A stretch of DNA of 64,000 nucleotides from Hoplostethus atlanticus (lineage: Eukaryota; Chordata; Actinopteri; Trachichthyiformes; Trachichthyidae), in the NCBI GenBank assembly GCA_034670405.1, contig JAXDDX010000006.1, forward strand, positions 9,142,501 through 9,206,500, in the 5' to 3' direction. The position numbers were made by a program, and so were the translations under genes. Below are positions 11,340-39,106 of the stretch, piece after piece. Numbering within the stretch: the stretch's first letter is position 1; each line of letters opens with the position of its first letter. The notes beneath the pieces are model-generated. The model saw only the letters and a program-made list of their open reading frames with translations. It was not told the origin of the DNA and did no database searches.

Positions 11340-11465
11340 TTTCAAAGTCACTATAACATTTCTATATCACTATAGGGATCTTATAGCGTGTCTGTTGCAC
11401 TCAATAGTGAGGTTATAGTAACCGTATTGTGGTATTTTTATTTCCTATTCCTATAGGCTAGGAGT
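11340..11465 (+). repeat. Palindrome-rich AT repeat related to 55985-56222
   Basis: Contains CACTATAGGG, CACTCAATAGTGAGG and CCTATTCCTATAGG. The order of motifs (caatagtgag, ttatag, a run of T after ggtatt, cctatagg) recurs in the reverse complement of the 55985-56222 repeat, so the two appear to belong to one family. Family name not recognised. Confidence 0.4.
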
Positions 11466-11639
11466 TTATGGTTTTGCTGTGATATTTGTAAAGCGTCCTC
11501 TTAAAATGTATTCCAGGATTACAGTCTTTTTCGCCAGGACGTTAAGTTCTTGTAGTTGTCCTTTCATAACAAGATATTTACAATTATTTTGTTGATTGGC
11601 AGGGACTCTGTAATTGCAGCCAGAAGAGGCTGCGCGTGG

Positions 11640-12131
11640 GACTTGGTGTAATTCGAGAGAGGCTCCGCCGACCTGTCTGCCTAGACGTTGTTTTTGATTA
11701 CCCCGGCTGAAAGAGAGGAGGAGGAAGAAACGGACAGGAAAAAAAAACTCCCGGTGATAAGGGTTTTTGGTCATACAGAGCCTTGGTTTGCGGACCTTTT
11801 TACCCCGGGGAAAATTCGCTATTGAAAAGTCCATAATGGCCGAGCTGTCATCAGCCCAGGTGACCGAGTGCACCTGAGATTTCCTGCTGCTGCTGAAGTC
11901 GCCACTGGCCACCGGGCACTTAACTGCGCAGTAAAGCATGCAAATCGGCGTTGATGTGACTTGCCACGGGGAGAAAAACGTTTTTGTTGGGTGACTCGCT
12001 TGGGAGACAATAAGCGCCAGAGGACAGATACCTGTTGGCTGATTTGGGACCGATTCAACTCTTGATTATAGCGAGGAGGCTGCTGGGGCACAACAGGAAT
12101 GCGGATCCAGAAAACGAGCCATACCATGCAG
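11640..12131 (+). other. Possible alternative 5' UTR exon of KIAA0319L
   Basis: Relatively GC-rich stretch ending in CATGCAG followed by a GTTTGT donor at 12132. No coding potential resembling the gene is present. A stronger-looking donor (AGT before GTAAGTTC) lies near 10831 and another (ACAG before GTGACA) near 10980. Which first exon is used cannot be decided from sequence. Confidence 0.3.
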
Positions 12132-14538
12132 GTTTGTCTGAGGAGTGCATGTTGTCTGAGTCAGTGTGTGTGAGAGCTTATGTTGATATGAAAGGCTTCA
12201 CTTCCAAGTTTCATATCCGCCCTTTGAAAAATCAACTTTTGAAATTTTGAAGTATATTTTTAGCTGCATGATTTTTTAAAAAGTTTTTGTATAGCGTCCT
12301 TCTAAAATTGATTATAGGATTGCTATGGTTCTTTTTCGTAGGGCACGTGACTTAAGTTATTAGCCTAGCCATCTTGAACCTTTTACTTACAAAGCATCAA
12401 ATGTTTTACAGGCTATTGTCATCTGTAACTCTTAAAGACTGAACAATGAACAATGATCAGATACCCCCCCCCCCCCCCCCAATTAAATGTGTATATAGTG
12501 TCTTGGAATGCAGCCCTTCATATTCTCATCTAGTTTACAACTCTACACTTCATCTGAAAATAAAAAGTAGACTTTTAGTACAGATGCTCCTGAAAGTGCT
12601 TTATTACCAAGTTGCCTCCTTGTGTAGAAGAGGCCAGTCGACTTGTTGAACAGAATGTTCCAACCCTCTGTTCTCCTCAGGCTGGTTGCATGCGCACCGC
12701 ATCATATCAGAAATCAGCTTTATGAGGCATTATCACACCTGAAAAAACACAATTGACCTTGATATCAGATTTGCACAGCTGCTGCAACATAACACTCACC
12801 CTCAGATGAGTTCCAACAGTCTGCATCACGCTGTTGCAAGTTTACCTCATGCAGCAAATGATTTATCCTCTGATGTATCACAAAAGGTTTTATTCATTAT
12901 TTTAAGTGTTTATAAGTTTAATTATATTTTATTCATTAGTTTTTGGTCCTGACGTTCAGGCCACCTTAGGCCGAAAGAACCGCGAAATGTGAGAGAGTTC
13001 ACAAGTCGTACTTACTGGAGGCATGGATTAAGGGGAATTCAGTATTGGCAATCCAAGTCTGGGTCTTGGATGTGTTGGGTGTATTCAATCTGAACACATA
13101 CTGTAGGCCTGGCTATAGACTATAATGTAAGTTTGTTCAAGAATAGATGCCTAGAGCAATGGAGAACAACAGACATCATAGTTTACATTGTGGAGATTGT
13201 CTGAGATTGTGAGTTGTGCCTTGGGCGAAGACAGCGGGAACTCATGCATGTAAACCCACGTGTCTCTCACCAACAGAGGACTGAACTCAAATCTTCTGTA
13301 AGTGGAAGCTGTGGAACATTTGTTTCCAGCAGACCACGGCGTTGTCTTTACATTTGAATTTCGTTTTTGCTACTGATCCATACATGTGATTTTATTTTTA
13401 TTTTTTATTTAATTTTTTTTTTTTTTTAAATAAGATGACCTGTCAATTGTGCAGTGATTGAAAGTTAGCGAACCCTACAGGTGCTGGTCATTATTTCACA
13501 TGTTACAAAGAAATAGCCTTATAAAAGCCGTAGCTAAACCTCAAATCTAGATGAACATATCCCAAGTGAAGAACATGCACAATTTATTCAGTGTTTACAG
13601 AACTGGTTTATTTAACAAAAACTCCCACAACATCCCTGCGTGCAAACAAAACCCCTTCAATCAATACCTTGTGGCACTTCCTTTAGCAGCGGTGACATGA
13701 AGTAAATATCTCCGAAAGCCCCTAATCAGTCTCTGGCAGCTTCCTTGAGGTGAGGCTTGAGGTTGCCGCCTCAGGTTCTAACTTGGCCGATCCAAGACAC
13801 TAAACTTCTTCTTCCTGAGCCGTTCTCTAGATTTGCTTGTTGGAACAGCCTCTTTTAGCTCGGCGTTAGCTCTCGGACCGATGCCCTGGTGTTCTGTTCA
13901 TGAATTCTCTGGTGTCCCTCAGAATGGTTCCCTTAATGGTGTCGAGTCGTCCAGAGGAAGAATAAACAGCCCTGGACCACACTAGTTCAACCAGGGGGAG
14001 CTGAGCGAAGTTCTGGTGCACACTATCAGTCAACACAGTCAATATCTGGCATAACAGGAGCTTCCTGCGCCCTTACAGTTGAGCAATTTGACCGGAAATG
14101 AGCGACAACAGACCGTCCAACCGTACAAACATGATAAATACACCTTTTTTGTAAATACACCAACTTTTAAGTATTTTTTTTCATTATTTATCATTGTATT
14201 TACTGTGACAAATGGGTCAAATTATCATGATATAGATATTTATTGGAGTTTCACACAAAATCCTCCCCGAAGATCTGACCTGTGACTGAGGTGGTTCACT
14301 TTTTTGCACCTGCATTAACTCCCTTTAAAGTATTTTAATTTTACTACATTCACAATTTCCTAAATTATGATTAAATAAGGATTGCATGGTAAAAACAACA
14401 TTTCTATAATTGCACAAGGGTTTCACAAACTTTCAGTCATGACTGAATGTCATTTCTCTCTGCAGAGAATATCTGCTGTCTATTTTCATAAGCTAAAGTT
14501 TTCACTGTCATTAATGTGTTATCATTTCCTCTCTCCAG
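12132..14538 (+). other. KIAA0319L 5' intron region
   Basis: Noncoding. Holds a run of 17 C at 12464-12480, a T-rich stretch near 13390-13428 and the transposon relic at 13450-14075. Nothing else recognised. Confidence 0.5.
13450..14075 (-). mobile_element. Degenerate Tc1/mariner-like transposon relic
   Basis: The plus strand resembles the antisense of fish Tc1-like elements: phrases such as CTTCCTTTAGCAGCGGTGACAT, then a stretch whose minus-strand reading gives ERLRKKKFSVLDRP, similar to the WLKKKKFxVLEWPSQ region ahead of the last catalytic residue of Tc1 transposases. No intact reading frame; frameshifts and stops throughout. Boundaries are approximate and terminal repeats were not found. 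Confidence 0.5.
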
Positions 14539-14699
14539 AGTGTCTGAGCAGCTCAGGCTGTAAAGGGCCTGGAGGCGGCCATGTTGGATCTCTTCCTCAG
14601 AGTGCTGGTGTTGACCTGTCCTCAGCCTTCACCTCCCTGCGCCTCCCTGCCGACCTAGCTCCTCGCTCCATCTCTCTTCCACCACTGGCCCGGAGAAAG
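14539..14699 (+). other. kiaa0319l: KIAA0319L 5' UTR exon
   Basis: Bounded by a pyrimidine tract plus AG at 14538 and a GTAAAT donor at 14700. In the frame that would join the coding start there is a stop (TAG at 14656) and no ATG after it, so the exon is noncoding for the main protein. A 25-residue upstream open frame runs from ATG 14581 to TAG 14658. Confidence 0.6.
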
Positions 14700-14893
14700 G
14701 TAAATATGACGTCTTTTGTGGGTTGCAGTTTTGTTTATTTTGTTGTGTCGATGCGATTGCCAGTAGTTATTTGAAGGGAAATCTACCCCACCGTATGTAG
14801 ACTGACTGTAAATATAGTTTGCTAGGTGAAGTATTTGAAGTATTGGGCTACATTGACTTAGTTCTGTGTCCTCCTGCCAGGTCCTTGTGGAAA

Positions 14894-30706
<15,813 letters not shown>

Positions 30707-31198
30707 CAAGAGAGAAGGGGGGGGGAAGCACACGCCTCCTCTTGTACACACTTCTTCCAACGCTCACACCCTTCTATTTATCACTCTCTCTCTCTGTCTC
30801 TCTCTTTGTCGTTCTCCAATACACAGACCTCACACCTCTCACCCACGAAGACGCTGTGTATGATACTTGGGTTTGGAAAGAGGGAGAGAGGAAAAACATG
30901 CTGGATACATGTTGTAGCCACGCCCCACTTGTTGTTTCCCTGCTCCCACACTGAGCCAATACGGAGAAGCATACTGTACCATGTCACGGAGAAATGGGGG
31001 GGAGACCAATGTGGCACAGAATGGTAGTTGAATATAACATAGAGCCCCTATGTAACCCAAGAGACGTAAGAATGTACTGTCACCCCTCATGGACGGGACG
31101 CGTTGGTTAGAGACTGCAGGAGAGAAGACTCTCCTTCAATGACACGAAAACCAGCGAGCCCACTTCTCACGCTCACATCAGCTCTCTGAGACACGCAT

Positions 31199-31237
<39 letters not shown>

Positions 31238-31404
31238 GTATTCACACTCTTCCCAGGTCAGACTGATGCTACCAAACACTGCCAAGTAAACAAACAAAAA
31301 AACAATGGTTAACTCTGCTCTGATTTCCTGTTGGTGTCAATACAGCTGACAAGGTGACTCTTCTGAAGGAAAAAAAAAAAAAACGCAACCAAAACGGAGC
31401 TACC

Positions 31405-31420
31405 CAGCGCCCCCTGGTGG
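31405..31420 (-). promoter_or_regulatory. CTCF-like motif
   Basis: The minus strand reads CCACCAGGGGGCGCTG, an excellent match to the CTCF consensus, about 0.7 kb past the KIAA0319L stop codon. Confidence 0.55.
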
Positions 31421-34114
31421 TACTCTAAATGTACGTCTGTGCATGATGAGCGACAGATTGCAGTTCTGGTCCACTTTGATGCTGGAATGACAGCCTGCAC
31501 GTGTCAATGTATGTTGTGTGTTTGTGCGCGCCTGAAATGGTGTTCCTCTGGCTGTTGTGCCAAAAAGGTTTATTTTTTTTTATTTTTTTTTATTTAGACT
31601 GGTCTCTTACTAACCTAACTTAAGAGTCACTTATGTTACGCTGTTGTCAGCCATGTTGGTCAGAGGCAGAGGATCTTGGAAAATGCTGTTGTCCCTGGAG
31701 GCTTATACCTCTCAGTGGACTAACTCACTGGATCACACACTGGAGTACACAACGTTAGTGAGGTCCTCACACGCCTGTCACTGTGGCCCTTGACCGAGAA
31801 GATGCTGAGGATGACGGAGTTGAGGAGGGTGAAATTCACAACAAAAGGGATGAACAGGGAACTGCTTCCTCCCCTCAAGATGTATTGGTGGAATGACTGC
31901 TTGAACCATGAAGACCACTGTTTTATTTTAGTTTTTTTTAGTTTTTTTTAAACAAACAACCTTTAAGTGATTTGATGTCGATGCACTTTGTTTTCATCCT
32001 GATAGCTCCACTCACATTTTTATCTCTGTGGTTAAAAAGGGAGCTGTTGAATGCAGAAGGTTGAGCCATGGTCAGGAGGCCCTGGCTGCAGTCAAAATGT
32101 ATGAAATCCTTCATTTCCTTGTCCTTGGTCAGCAAAAGTCTTGAAGAGATCAAGGCAAAGAATGCATTTTAGCTGATCTGAATGCAGCTGAAGTCCAGAG
32201 GCACCTCAGTAACCTCACTCAGTTACACATCTATAGATTTGAAGGGATTCGATGGGTCTGTGTAAGCAGTATGCAAGGCAAAGTGATGATTTGACATTGT
32301 TCTTCCTAGCTAACTCTTTGGATAATCTTTCAGCATCTGTGCAATGTCAGCAAGTACCTATGATGAGTGCATACATTCATCCTTGTTTTCTTTGGCCACA
32401 TTTTGCCCCTCTGCATTCGGTTTGCTGAAATTGTGCTCAATCCTAAAAACATCCCTGTGTATGGCTGAGGTAAGAGCATAGGGTTAATGTGAGGGATGTT
32501 CGCCTCTTTCAGTGTATGTAAGTCTATGCTGATAAAAGCGCAAATGATCTGGATATATTGGATATATTTGTTTAAATTTGGCAATAATCCTTGATTTCAC
32601 CCCAAGCGTGTTTTTACGTGTCATTCTCAGTTAAATAATTCTAATGTTCAAAATTGTACAGTAGTCTATAATTACAGGCTTGACTCTAACATTACTTGTA
32701 CATTAATGTTACAATACTGATTGGTGGAGTTGATCACAGGCTCTCACATCCTAGTAAGGTCGCAAGAACATAGAAGTAGTGATAAACATTTTCTTCAGTC
32801 AGTGAAGTAAAATTGAACAACAGAGGCTGCGTCTAATTCACCTGTAGATCTGTGGATGAGGGGTGTTTCTGGACTGGGCTGTACGGAGGGAAAACCTCTT
32901 CAAGTGATGCTTCACCTGTAACATCCAGCAGTGTGATTGCTTTGCATGCAGACTGTGAAACTGGCCTGTAAATCGAGTCCCGGGTTTTGAGTCACTTTTT
33001 CTTTGGTTGTTGAATGTTTTAAGGGTACACCTTTTGACTTGATCCGAGCTGTACTCTGTGTGAAGTAAGCAATCATTTTAAAAAGAACCTTTTCTTACTG
33101 TAACATCATTTCATGCTGATATCAGTAATGTTGCACTAGTTCTGCTTTTAATGTTCCTAGTGCACATCAGGCCTGGGCAGGAATGTTTTGAAATATTTTC
33201 TTCAGGTGTGCTGAATTTAACTGGCCATCTTTTGCCAACTTGTGTGAGGCAAACCAAAATCAAGTGCACCTGATGTGCCAACTATTTGAAATTATTTCAT
33301 CTTTTTCCCCATGCCTGTAGCACATCCTAGCAAACAGTGTTTTGGGCAATTGTCCAGATTTGGGGTTGATTCGCTTTTAAGATTATGTGAAAAAGTATTT
33401 TTGAAAACTCAGTGAAAATATGGAAAAACAGAATATACGTTTCATCGCAATTGTTTAATTGTAGAATTTATTCTGTAATTAGTAAATTAATTGCATTTTG
33501 AATTAATAGAAATAAGTGAATTGACCCCAAGCCTGATGGAGTCCACTGTGAAGGCAGCCTGAGAGAGAGAGGAGAGGGAGCATCCTCAAAATGAAGGGGT
33601 ACTGACTTTAATTTAAATTGTTACAAATGACAAGATTTTAGTGAAGGATTTCTCCTCCTTCGCCAGTATGACCAGACCTGATGCAACTGGATGATCTGTA
33701 AATTAAATCAAACACGTTCCATTTTGTTCTTGATTTTTTATTTCTGTTGGTTGTGTGCTTTGCTAAGTATTCATTAAGATGTTTTCAGCCATTCCCCAAG
33801 AGGAGCCAAACATGACTCGACCTCGATGAAAGCTTGCCTTGTTGTTTGGCTGCTTTAATAGTCGTCATTCACTCAGCACCTGTAGTTCACCACAGAGGTT
33901 TTCCATTTCTTTCCTGTTCCATGGTTGTTATTTTCCACTGTCCCAGCAGCTGTGGAAGGCTCTCTGTTGCTGAATGCCATAAGTTCTGGAGCAGGACCTT
34001 TGAAGTGTGACGGACAAATTAAATGCACCCTCAGATTTTCCTGGAGAAAATGTTCCCTGTAGTTGCTGGCTTGGTGATGTCACCAAAACCGTTTCTGTAA
34101 AGTAGGGTATGGTG

Positions 34115-34120
34115 AATAAA
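34115..34120 (+). terminator. Candidate KIAA0319L polyadenylation signal (proximal)
   Basis: AATAAA in AT-rich context, 3.4 kb after the stop codon. Confidence 0.35.
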
Positions 34121-35202
34121 AATATTAGGATATAAAGTTCTAAGTCTAAAACGGGGAAAGACTTGCAAGATTAGCTGACAACATAACTTGCAAAATCAGT
34201 TTTGGGCCAAAGGAGAATTCTTGTCAAGAGGCGGGTCCCTGAGAGTAAATGTTTGAAAACCATTGATGTAGGTCCTCCTCTTCACCAGGCCTGGTTCTAG
34301 GATGATACGTGGCACCCTTTCTGATACATCATGCCAAAAAGAGATGTGGCCCACTTCACCTCCTTTTGAGAGTCACTGTTTTTACATCTCTAATTGCAAG
34401 TTTCTCCAAGCTTTTTACCAGCTGACTTAGAAACAAACAACTCTTATTGACCCGCTATTCCAGTATCGCTGCCCTGACCCTGATGTAATGCCATATCATT
34501 CACACATCTCCTGCATCATTTGTTTTCTCATTGTCTTTTATGACTGACCATTAACATCACTGGGTGACCTTTACTGCTCCATTAACACGATTGTTGAGGT
34601 AATGATGGAAGCCTGTGTCATTTTGCCTCACTGGGTATGGTGGCACAGTACAGAGCAGTAGATGGAAGCAGAGGTTAGAAAACGGTTTCTATCAGTGACT
34701 GTGGTACTGGAGATTGGACACAAATTTCTGGGCGTATGTTCATTAAAACGTAATGATTTAAAACCCAGGCCTGGCCCTTTTAGTTTTGACTGACCATTGT
34801 TTTATAAGACCACTCTCTTGCAACCTGGTAAAGAGGTGTGACCCATCTTTTCTTTCCCTCCCCTGCACGGATATGTAGCCAGTGCTATCTTAAAGAGAAG
34901 TGGCTGAAACTTCCCTATTTTTTCCACTTGAATTGCTTACGATATTTTATGTGTGGAAAGCACCTAACGTGTTGCTGCGTGTGCATATCTGGTCTGCTCT
35001 TGAACCCATTCTCGTTCATAAAAGATATTTCAGCAACTGAATCTCCTGCATGACAAGACTCAGGCTTCAGGTCCTTCCACCACCACATCAGAGGCCAGAA
35101 CAGACACGTTCAGGCAAAACCTGCAAGACCAACATACTCAGTCATTTGTGCTCTGCTATATAACTATAATGCAATTGTGAAGATGGTAATGAAATAGTTC
35201 TG

Positions 35203-35208
35203 AATAAA
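35203..35208 (+). terminator. Candidate KIAA0319L polyadenylation signal (distal)
   Basis: AATAAA about 230 bp upstream of the CAP1 CArG box. If used, the two genes are almost contiguous. Confidence 0.4.
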
Positions 35209-35434
35209 AGTCTAAAAATACAAATTAAATGAAGATTACACCATCAACTGGCAGATGGAAGTTGAGGGCAGTCATTAGAGCAACTGCGATGAAGCTCTGT
35301 ATTTTCTTAAACGGCAAAAACGCAGAGACAAAAATGAAGACCCTGAAATATCTCTGCTGCACAGACACGCTAGTGAGAGGAAGGAAAGTCGTCTCATCTT
35401 TTTCTTAAGTTTTAGCCGCTCTCTGCCTCTCACT

Positions 35435-35444
35435 CCTTATATGG
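35435..35444 (+). promoter_or_regulatory. CArG box (serum response element) in the CAP1 promoter
   Basis: CCTTATATGG is an exact match to CC(A/T)6GG, the SRF binding consensus. It lies about 170 bp upstream of the CAP1 noncoding exon 1 donor, a position expected for a promoter-proximal element. Confidence 0.55.
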
Positions 35445-35449
35445 GAAAG

Positions 35450-35613
35450 GAATTGGTTGCGCGAAGAAGGGCGGAAACGCGGCGCGGTGACAGCTGGGAA
35501 ATTCACCGATACAGGAAGAAAGCCGAAGCCAGACTGCAAGCCTCCCACCCTGCACACTCCACGGAAAATTGACGGCGATCGAAGACCAAATCACTGCTTG
35601 ACCAATTTAGCAG
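35450..35613 (+). other. cap1: CAP1 noncoding first exon (start approximate)
   Basis: GC-richer sequence ending in TTAGCAG with a GTATGG donor at 35614. The next recognised exon carries the CAP1 start codon two bases after its acceptor, so a 5' UTR exon upstream is required. The transcription start is not visible. Confidence 0.5.
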
Positions 35614-38600
35614 GTATGGCGCGTGCATTTGTCACCCCGCGTGGTTTGTAACTGTTTCTAGCGACGCTGGGCGTTTTTATAAGTGCATATAATTGAACCG
35701 AGGGAGCCGACAATGCGTCGCCGCTCCCTTGCCACGGCACCGAGTCAGTCAGAAATCACTTAACGTTATTGAAATCGGTGTGATGCTAACTAACGGGCTA
35801 GCTGAGTTTGCTGCTAGTTAATGGAAGTAAGCTGAATCGCCAGGTAGCGCAGATATTCAAGGGTTATTGTAACCTTCCGTTATCCGAGGTGTTTCTAGGC
35901 TTGCTGAATGTGGAAACTTCATTTTTTTGCAGACCAGTGCAACATTAGCTAACGTAGGGAGGGGTGTGCAAAAATACAGGAAATGCCGAAACAGACACGG
36001 AGAGGGGAGACTGTTGACAGATATCCACCTAACCTTACCGCTGTTTGGACGGTTAACGTTCATTTGTTTCACAACCGCTGTTGAACCAGGAGCAACACGG
36101 TTCATACCAAACACACTGCAACTGTGTTATAGATTGACAGTTTTCGGTGTTGGTGACTTTGCTAGCTTTAGCCGAGCTAGCACCGTTGGCCGTCTCCCCA
36201 ATCACATTATCATCGGCTTGTGCGTGATTTGTTCGAGGCTCGAGCCCACCACGGGGCTGTGGGAAAGGTTAGACCTCGCTTGATTTGTCCTACTTCTCCC
36301 TCTGAAGAAGACATGACCTGTTTTTTTTTTTATCCCAACAATATAGCTAGGTTACAGAGCTGCACAGACTGCGACTACGACGCTCCCTTTATGTCTGAAC
36401 TGAACGTCTGTCCCCAGGCTGCGAGGCAGAAGTCTTCACATAACCTACTTCACTTCCCCTGCACGTCGATGGTGCAGAGCCTTATGCCACATGTTGATCA
36501 AAATAGGCCTATATATATTAGTAGGTAAGGTTTTATTGGAGGAGACCAGCAAGAGCTAAGACTGCAGCTCAGGTCAAGGATCTGCACCCAATCCGGGTAA
36601 AACGTATCCACCCATGAACCAGGGGGAATTTAAAATTCTCAGCCTGAAATGTAGTCTGGCACTGGGGTCAAAGCTTGTTGTGACAGACTTACCCATGTGG
36701 CTGACACCTGGGTTAAGAAACAGTGCCTGGAATGATTTACTGATAGATGATTGATTCTATTTCTGTGGCTCCTCCACCTCTGATTGATCCCTGATTACAG
36801 CCGACTTGCCCCCACAGTGTAAATCGATGGCATGCACTATTACATACACCATAGACAGCAAGACCTTCTCTCAAGTCATAGCTAGAGTCACCCTGAATTA
36901 TGGTGTAAAGGATTATAACATCAAATCCTGTGTATTGGTAAATGCTCTGTGTCTCTGGAAACTCATTTCTTCTCCCTTGTGAGTGGAGTCTTCCTGGTGG
37001 TCGGCACGTGGCTGAACTGTTCCAGTCACTGTATTACTACACACGATAGATTGGTGTAGCAGCATAGCCAGCTGTGAAACCCAGTAAACCCAAATATAAT
37101 AATTTAGATGGATTCTCTATTTGACTGAGTTGGGAGAAGCTTGTTTGCATCATTAGAAACAACTTCGCTCTGTTAAACCTGCCATGAAGTTAATATTTTC
37201 TGGGGTCCATTACTCTCGGACACACCCGTTCTCAATTGCAGGTTGAGTCATACCTCAGCTGAGGCAACGAGGAAGTGTGGCAGTTGAACTCTGGTATCTG
37301 TAGGCATGTCTTGCTGTTATGATGCTGCAGTCATAGCTCAGACCTACCGCTGTACATGTAGGTCAAGGGTAGTCAAGGTGTGTGTCCTGCTGTGATCTCA
37401 TTTCATCTCAAAAGTCTTGTGGAGATGATTAATTTACAACTCTATCTGAATAGGCGAGGCAAACAAGAAGGGAAGTTGAGGGCATGGATGATTGCTGAAG
37501 CGAACCAAACTACTGTAGGAGTAGGCTACTGTAAAATAATTTGTATTATCAGTTATTACTTTTTCTTCAACAGGTGAGTGGGCACCACCACTCACCACAT
37601 ATTGGCCTGTCATTGTCGTACCCCGCCAGTAATGATGGACGTGGGGATATGATTTTTACTGAACAGCTTCAGGGGTTTCAGTCTTTGAAACCTGCCTCAC
37701 CCTGCCTTAAGGAGATGCCAAATCACCTATATGGGTCTCAATTAAGTTTCAGTTACACCGTAGTCTAAATGCTGTTCAGAGGCTTTTCCACTGACTAATA
37801 ATAGTTATTTGGCATGAAAATGGTCCAATTTAAGAGATTGAATATTGCCACAAAATATCATCTAATGGCAGCTTCAGTTCAAATATATTTGTATCAGCCT
37901 TCAAAAATCCATGTCAATCAAACCCTAATTTATCATCCAACATGGTTGCCAGCCTGCTCATAAAACTTTTACTGCCCGCTCCCCATTATTATCCCCCGGG
38001 ACATGCATACCTCGTCAGCTTCAGCTCGCTCTCACGGCCAAAAATGATGAAGGCTTTGTATCCAATTTGAAAAGTCATTAGATATTTAGTATCAAAGATT
38101 TTGTTCGGTGCCTCTTTAGTGAAAGTGAGAGGGGAAGGAAGGGTTTATTTTGAGAGAGCCCAGGCCGGCGTGGACTCATTAGTGAGATAGTCCCTGCTTC
38201 CATTCACCCTCAGCCAGGTGAAAGTACCTGAGGCTGGAGGCCATCTCAGGCAGTGCCGGGTTACAGCTGTCTTATGTAACGCTAGCCATCTCATTAGGTG
38301 TGTGTGTACGTACTCCCGTTTGCTAAGTGTAAGATTATGCTAGGTTTAGATTAACGTCATGGTTAAGGATGTAGTTGTGAGGGGTTGGTTGGGGAAAGCC
38401 AATGAAATGCCGTCACAAGGATAGAAGTAGCACTATGCGTTTAACTCTGTCCAGAGTTGTTTTTGCTCTGGGCTTTAGATCCTGACAGCAAAATTTATGG
38501 GTGTTGTTAAAGATACTAGCATGTTCAAATAACATAGTTGGGATGACAGGACAAGTCTGCAGAGAGGCGGCAGCAGCAGTCTGGTAGCCTACATGCCTTT

Positions 38601-39104
38601 AGTCAGCAGGTCTGGACCTGCTTCCCTGCAGCCCCATTCCTCTCCTCTTTGTTACTCAACCACTGTTAAGGTGGGACCGAGTAACTTCCACCGCAGGGCC
38701 AAACATGGGCTGGGAAGGGCTTCCTTATCGTTTGCAATTGGATTGCCCCCAAAATTTAGTTTTGTGTTTTTGGTATCTTGTTGATGAGACGATTTAGCAA
38801 CTGGGCTTTTGTGTCAAATTAATTAATACATGAGTTTTAAATTGGCCTAGTCCTAATCCTCCTGCTGTTCCTGCTTGGTAGTTTGAGAAGAACCAAATGG
38901 ACACCAGACCCCATTTCAGGACAAAAAATGTCTTGTTTGTCGCCTGTTGCCTCAGCCAAGAGCTTTTGAAGCGAAGAAATTAATGGGATTTGAATGGCTG
39001 CTTTGTAGCTTGACCCGCCGACAATGAACTTGTTAGCTCATGCCTGGTGCCTCTTCGCTTCTCTCTTTCTACCACCCCACCCCCCCCTCCTCTTCATCTC
39101 ACAG
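35614..39104 (+). other. CAP1 intron 1, nothing recognised
   Basis: About 3.5 kb without a recognisable exon, RNA gene or clear repeat. Short open frames here have no family resemblance. Confidence 0.5.
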
Positions 39105-39106
39105 GT

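Larger units (their letters stand above)
30707..35225 (+). other. kiaa0319l: KIAA0319L 3' UTR (long form) and downstream sequence
   Basis: No coding exon is visible between the KIAA0319L stop and the CAP1 promoter. AATAAA signals occur at 34115-34120 and 35203-35208, which would give 3' UTRs of about 3.4 and 4.5 kb. The stretch includes a CA microsatellite (31199-31234), T-rich tracts near 31570-31590 and 31930-31950, and a CTCF-like motif at 31405-31420. How much is transcribed is not certain. Confidence 0.5.

Noticed and set aside
11466-12127. Minus-strand open frames of 102-157 codons near 11.5-12.1 kb
   Set aside because: No recognisable protein; the region fits better as a plus-strand 5' UTR exon.
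14581-14699. Alternative KIAA0319L start codon in the exon at 14539-14699
   Set aside because: The ATG frame stops at 14658, and the frame joining the next exon has a stop with no later ATG.
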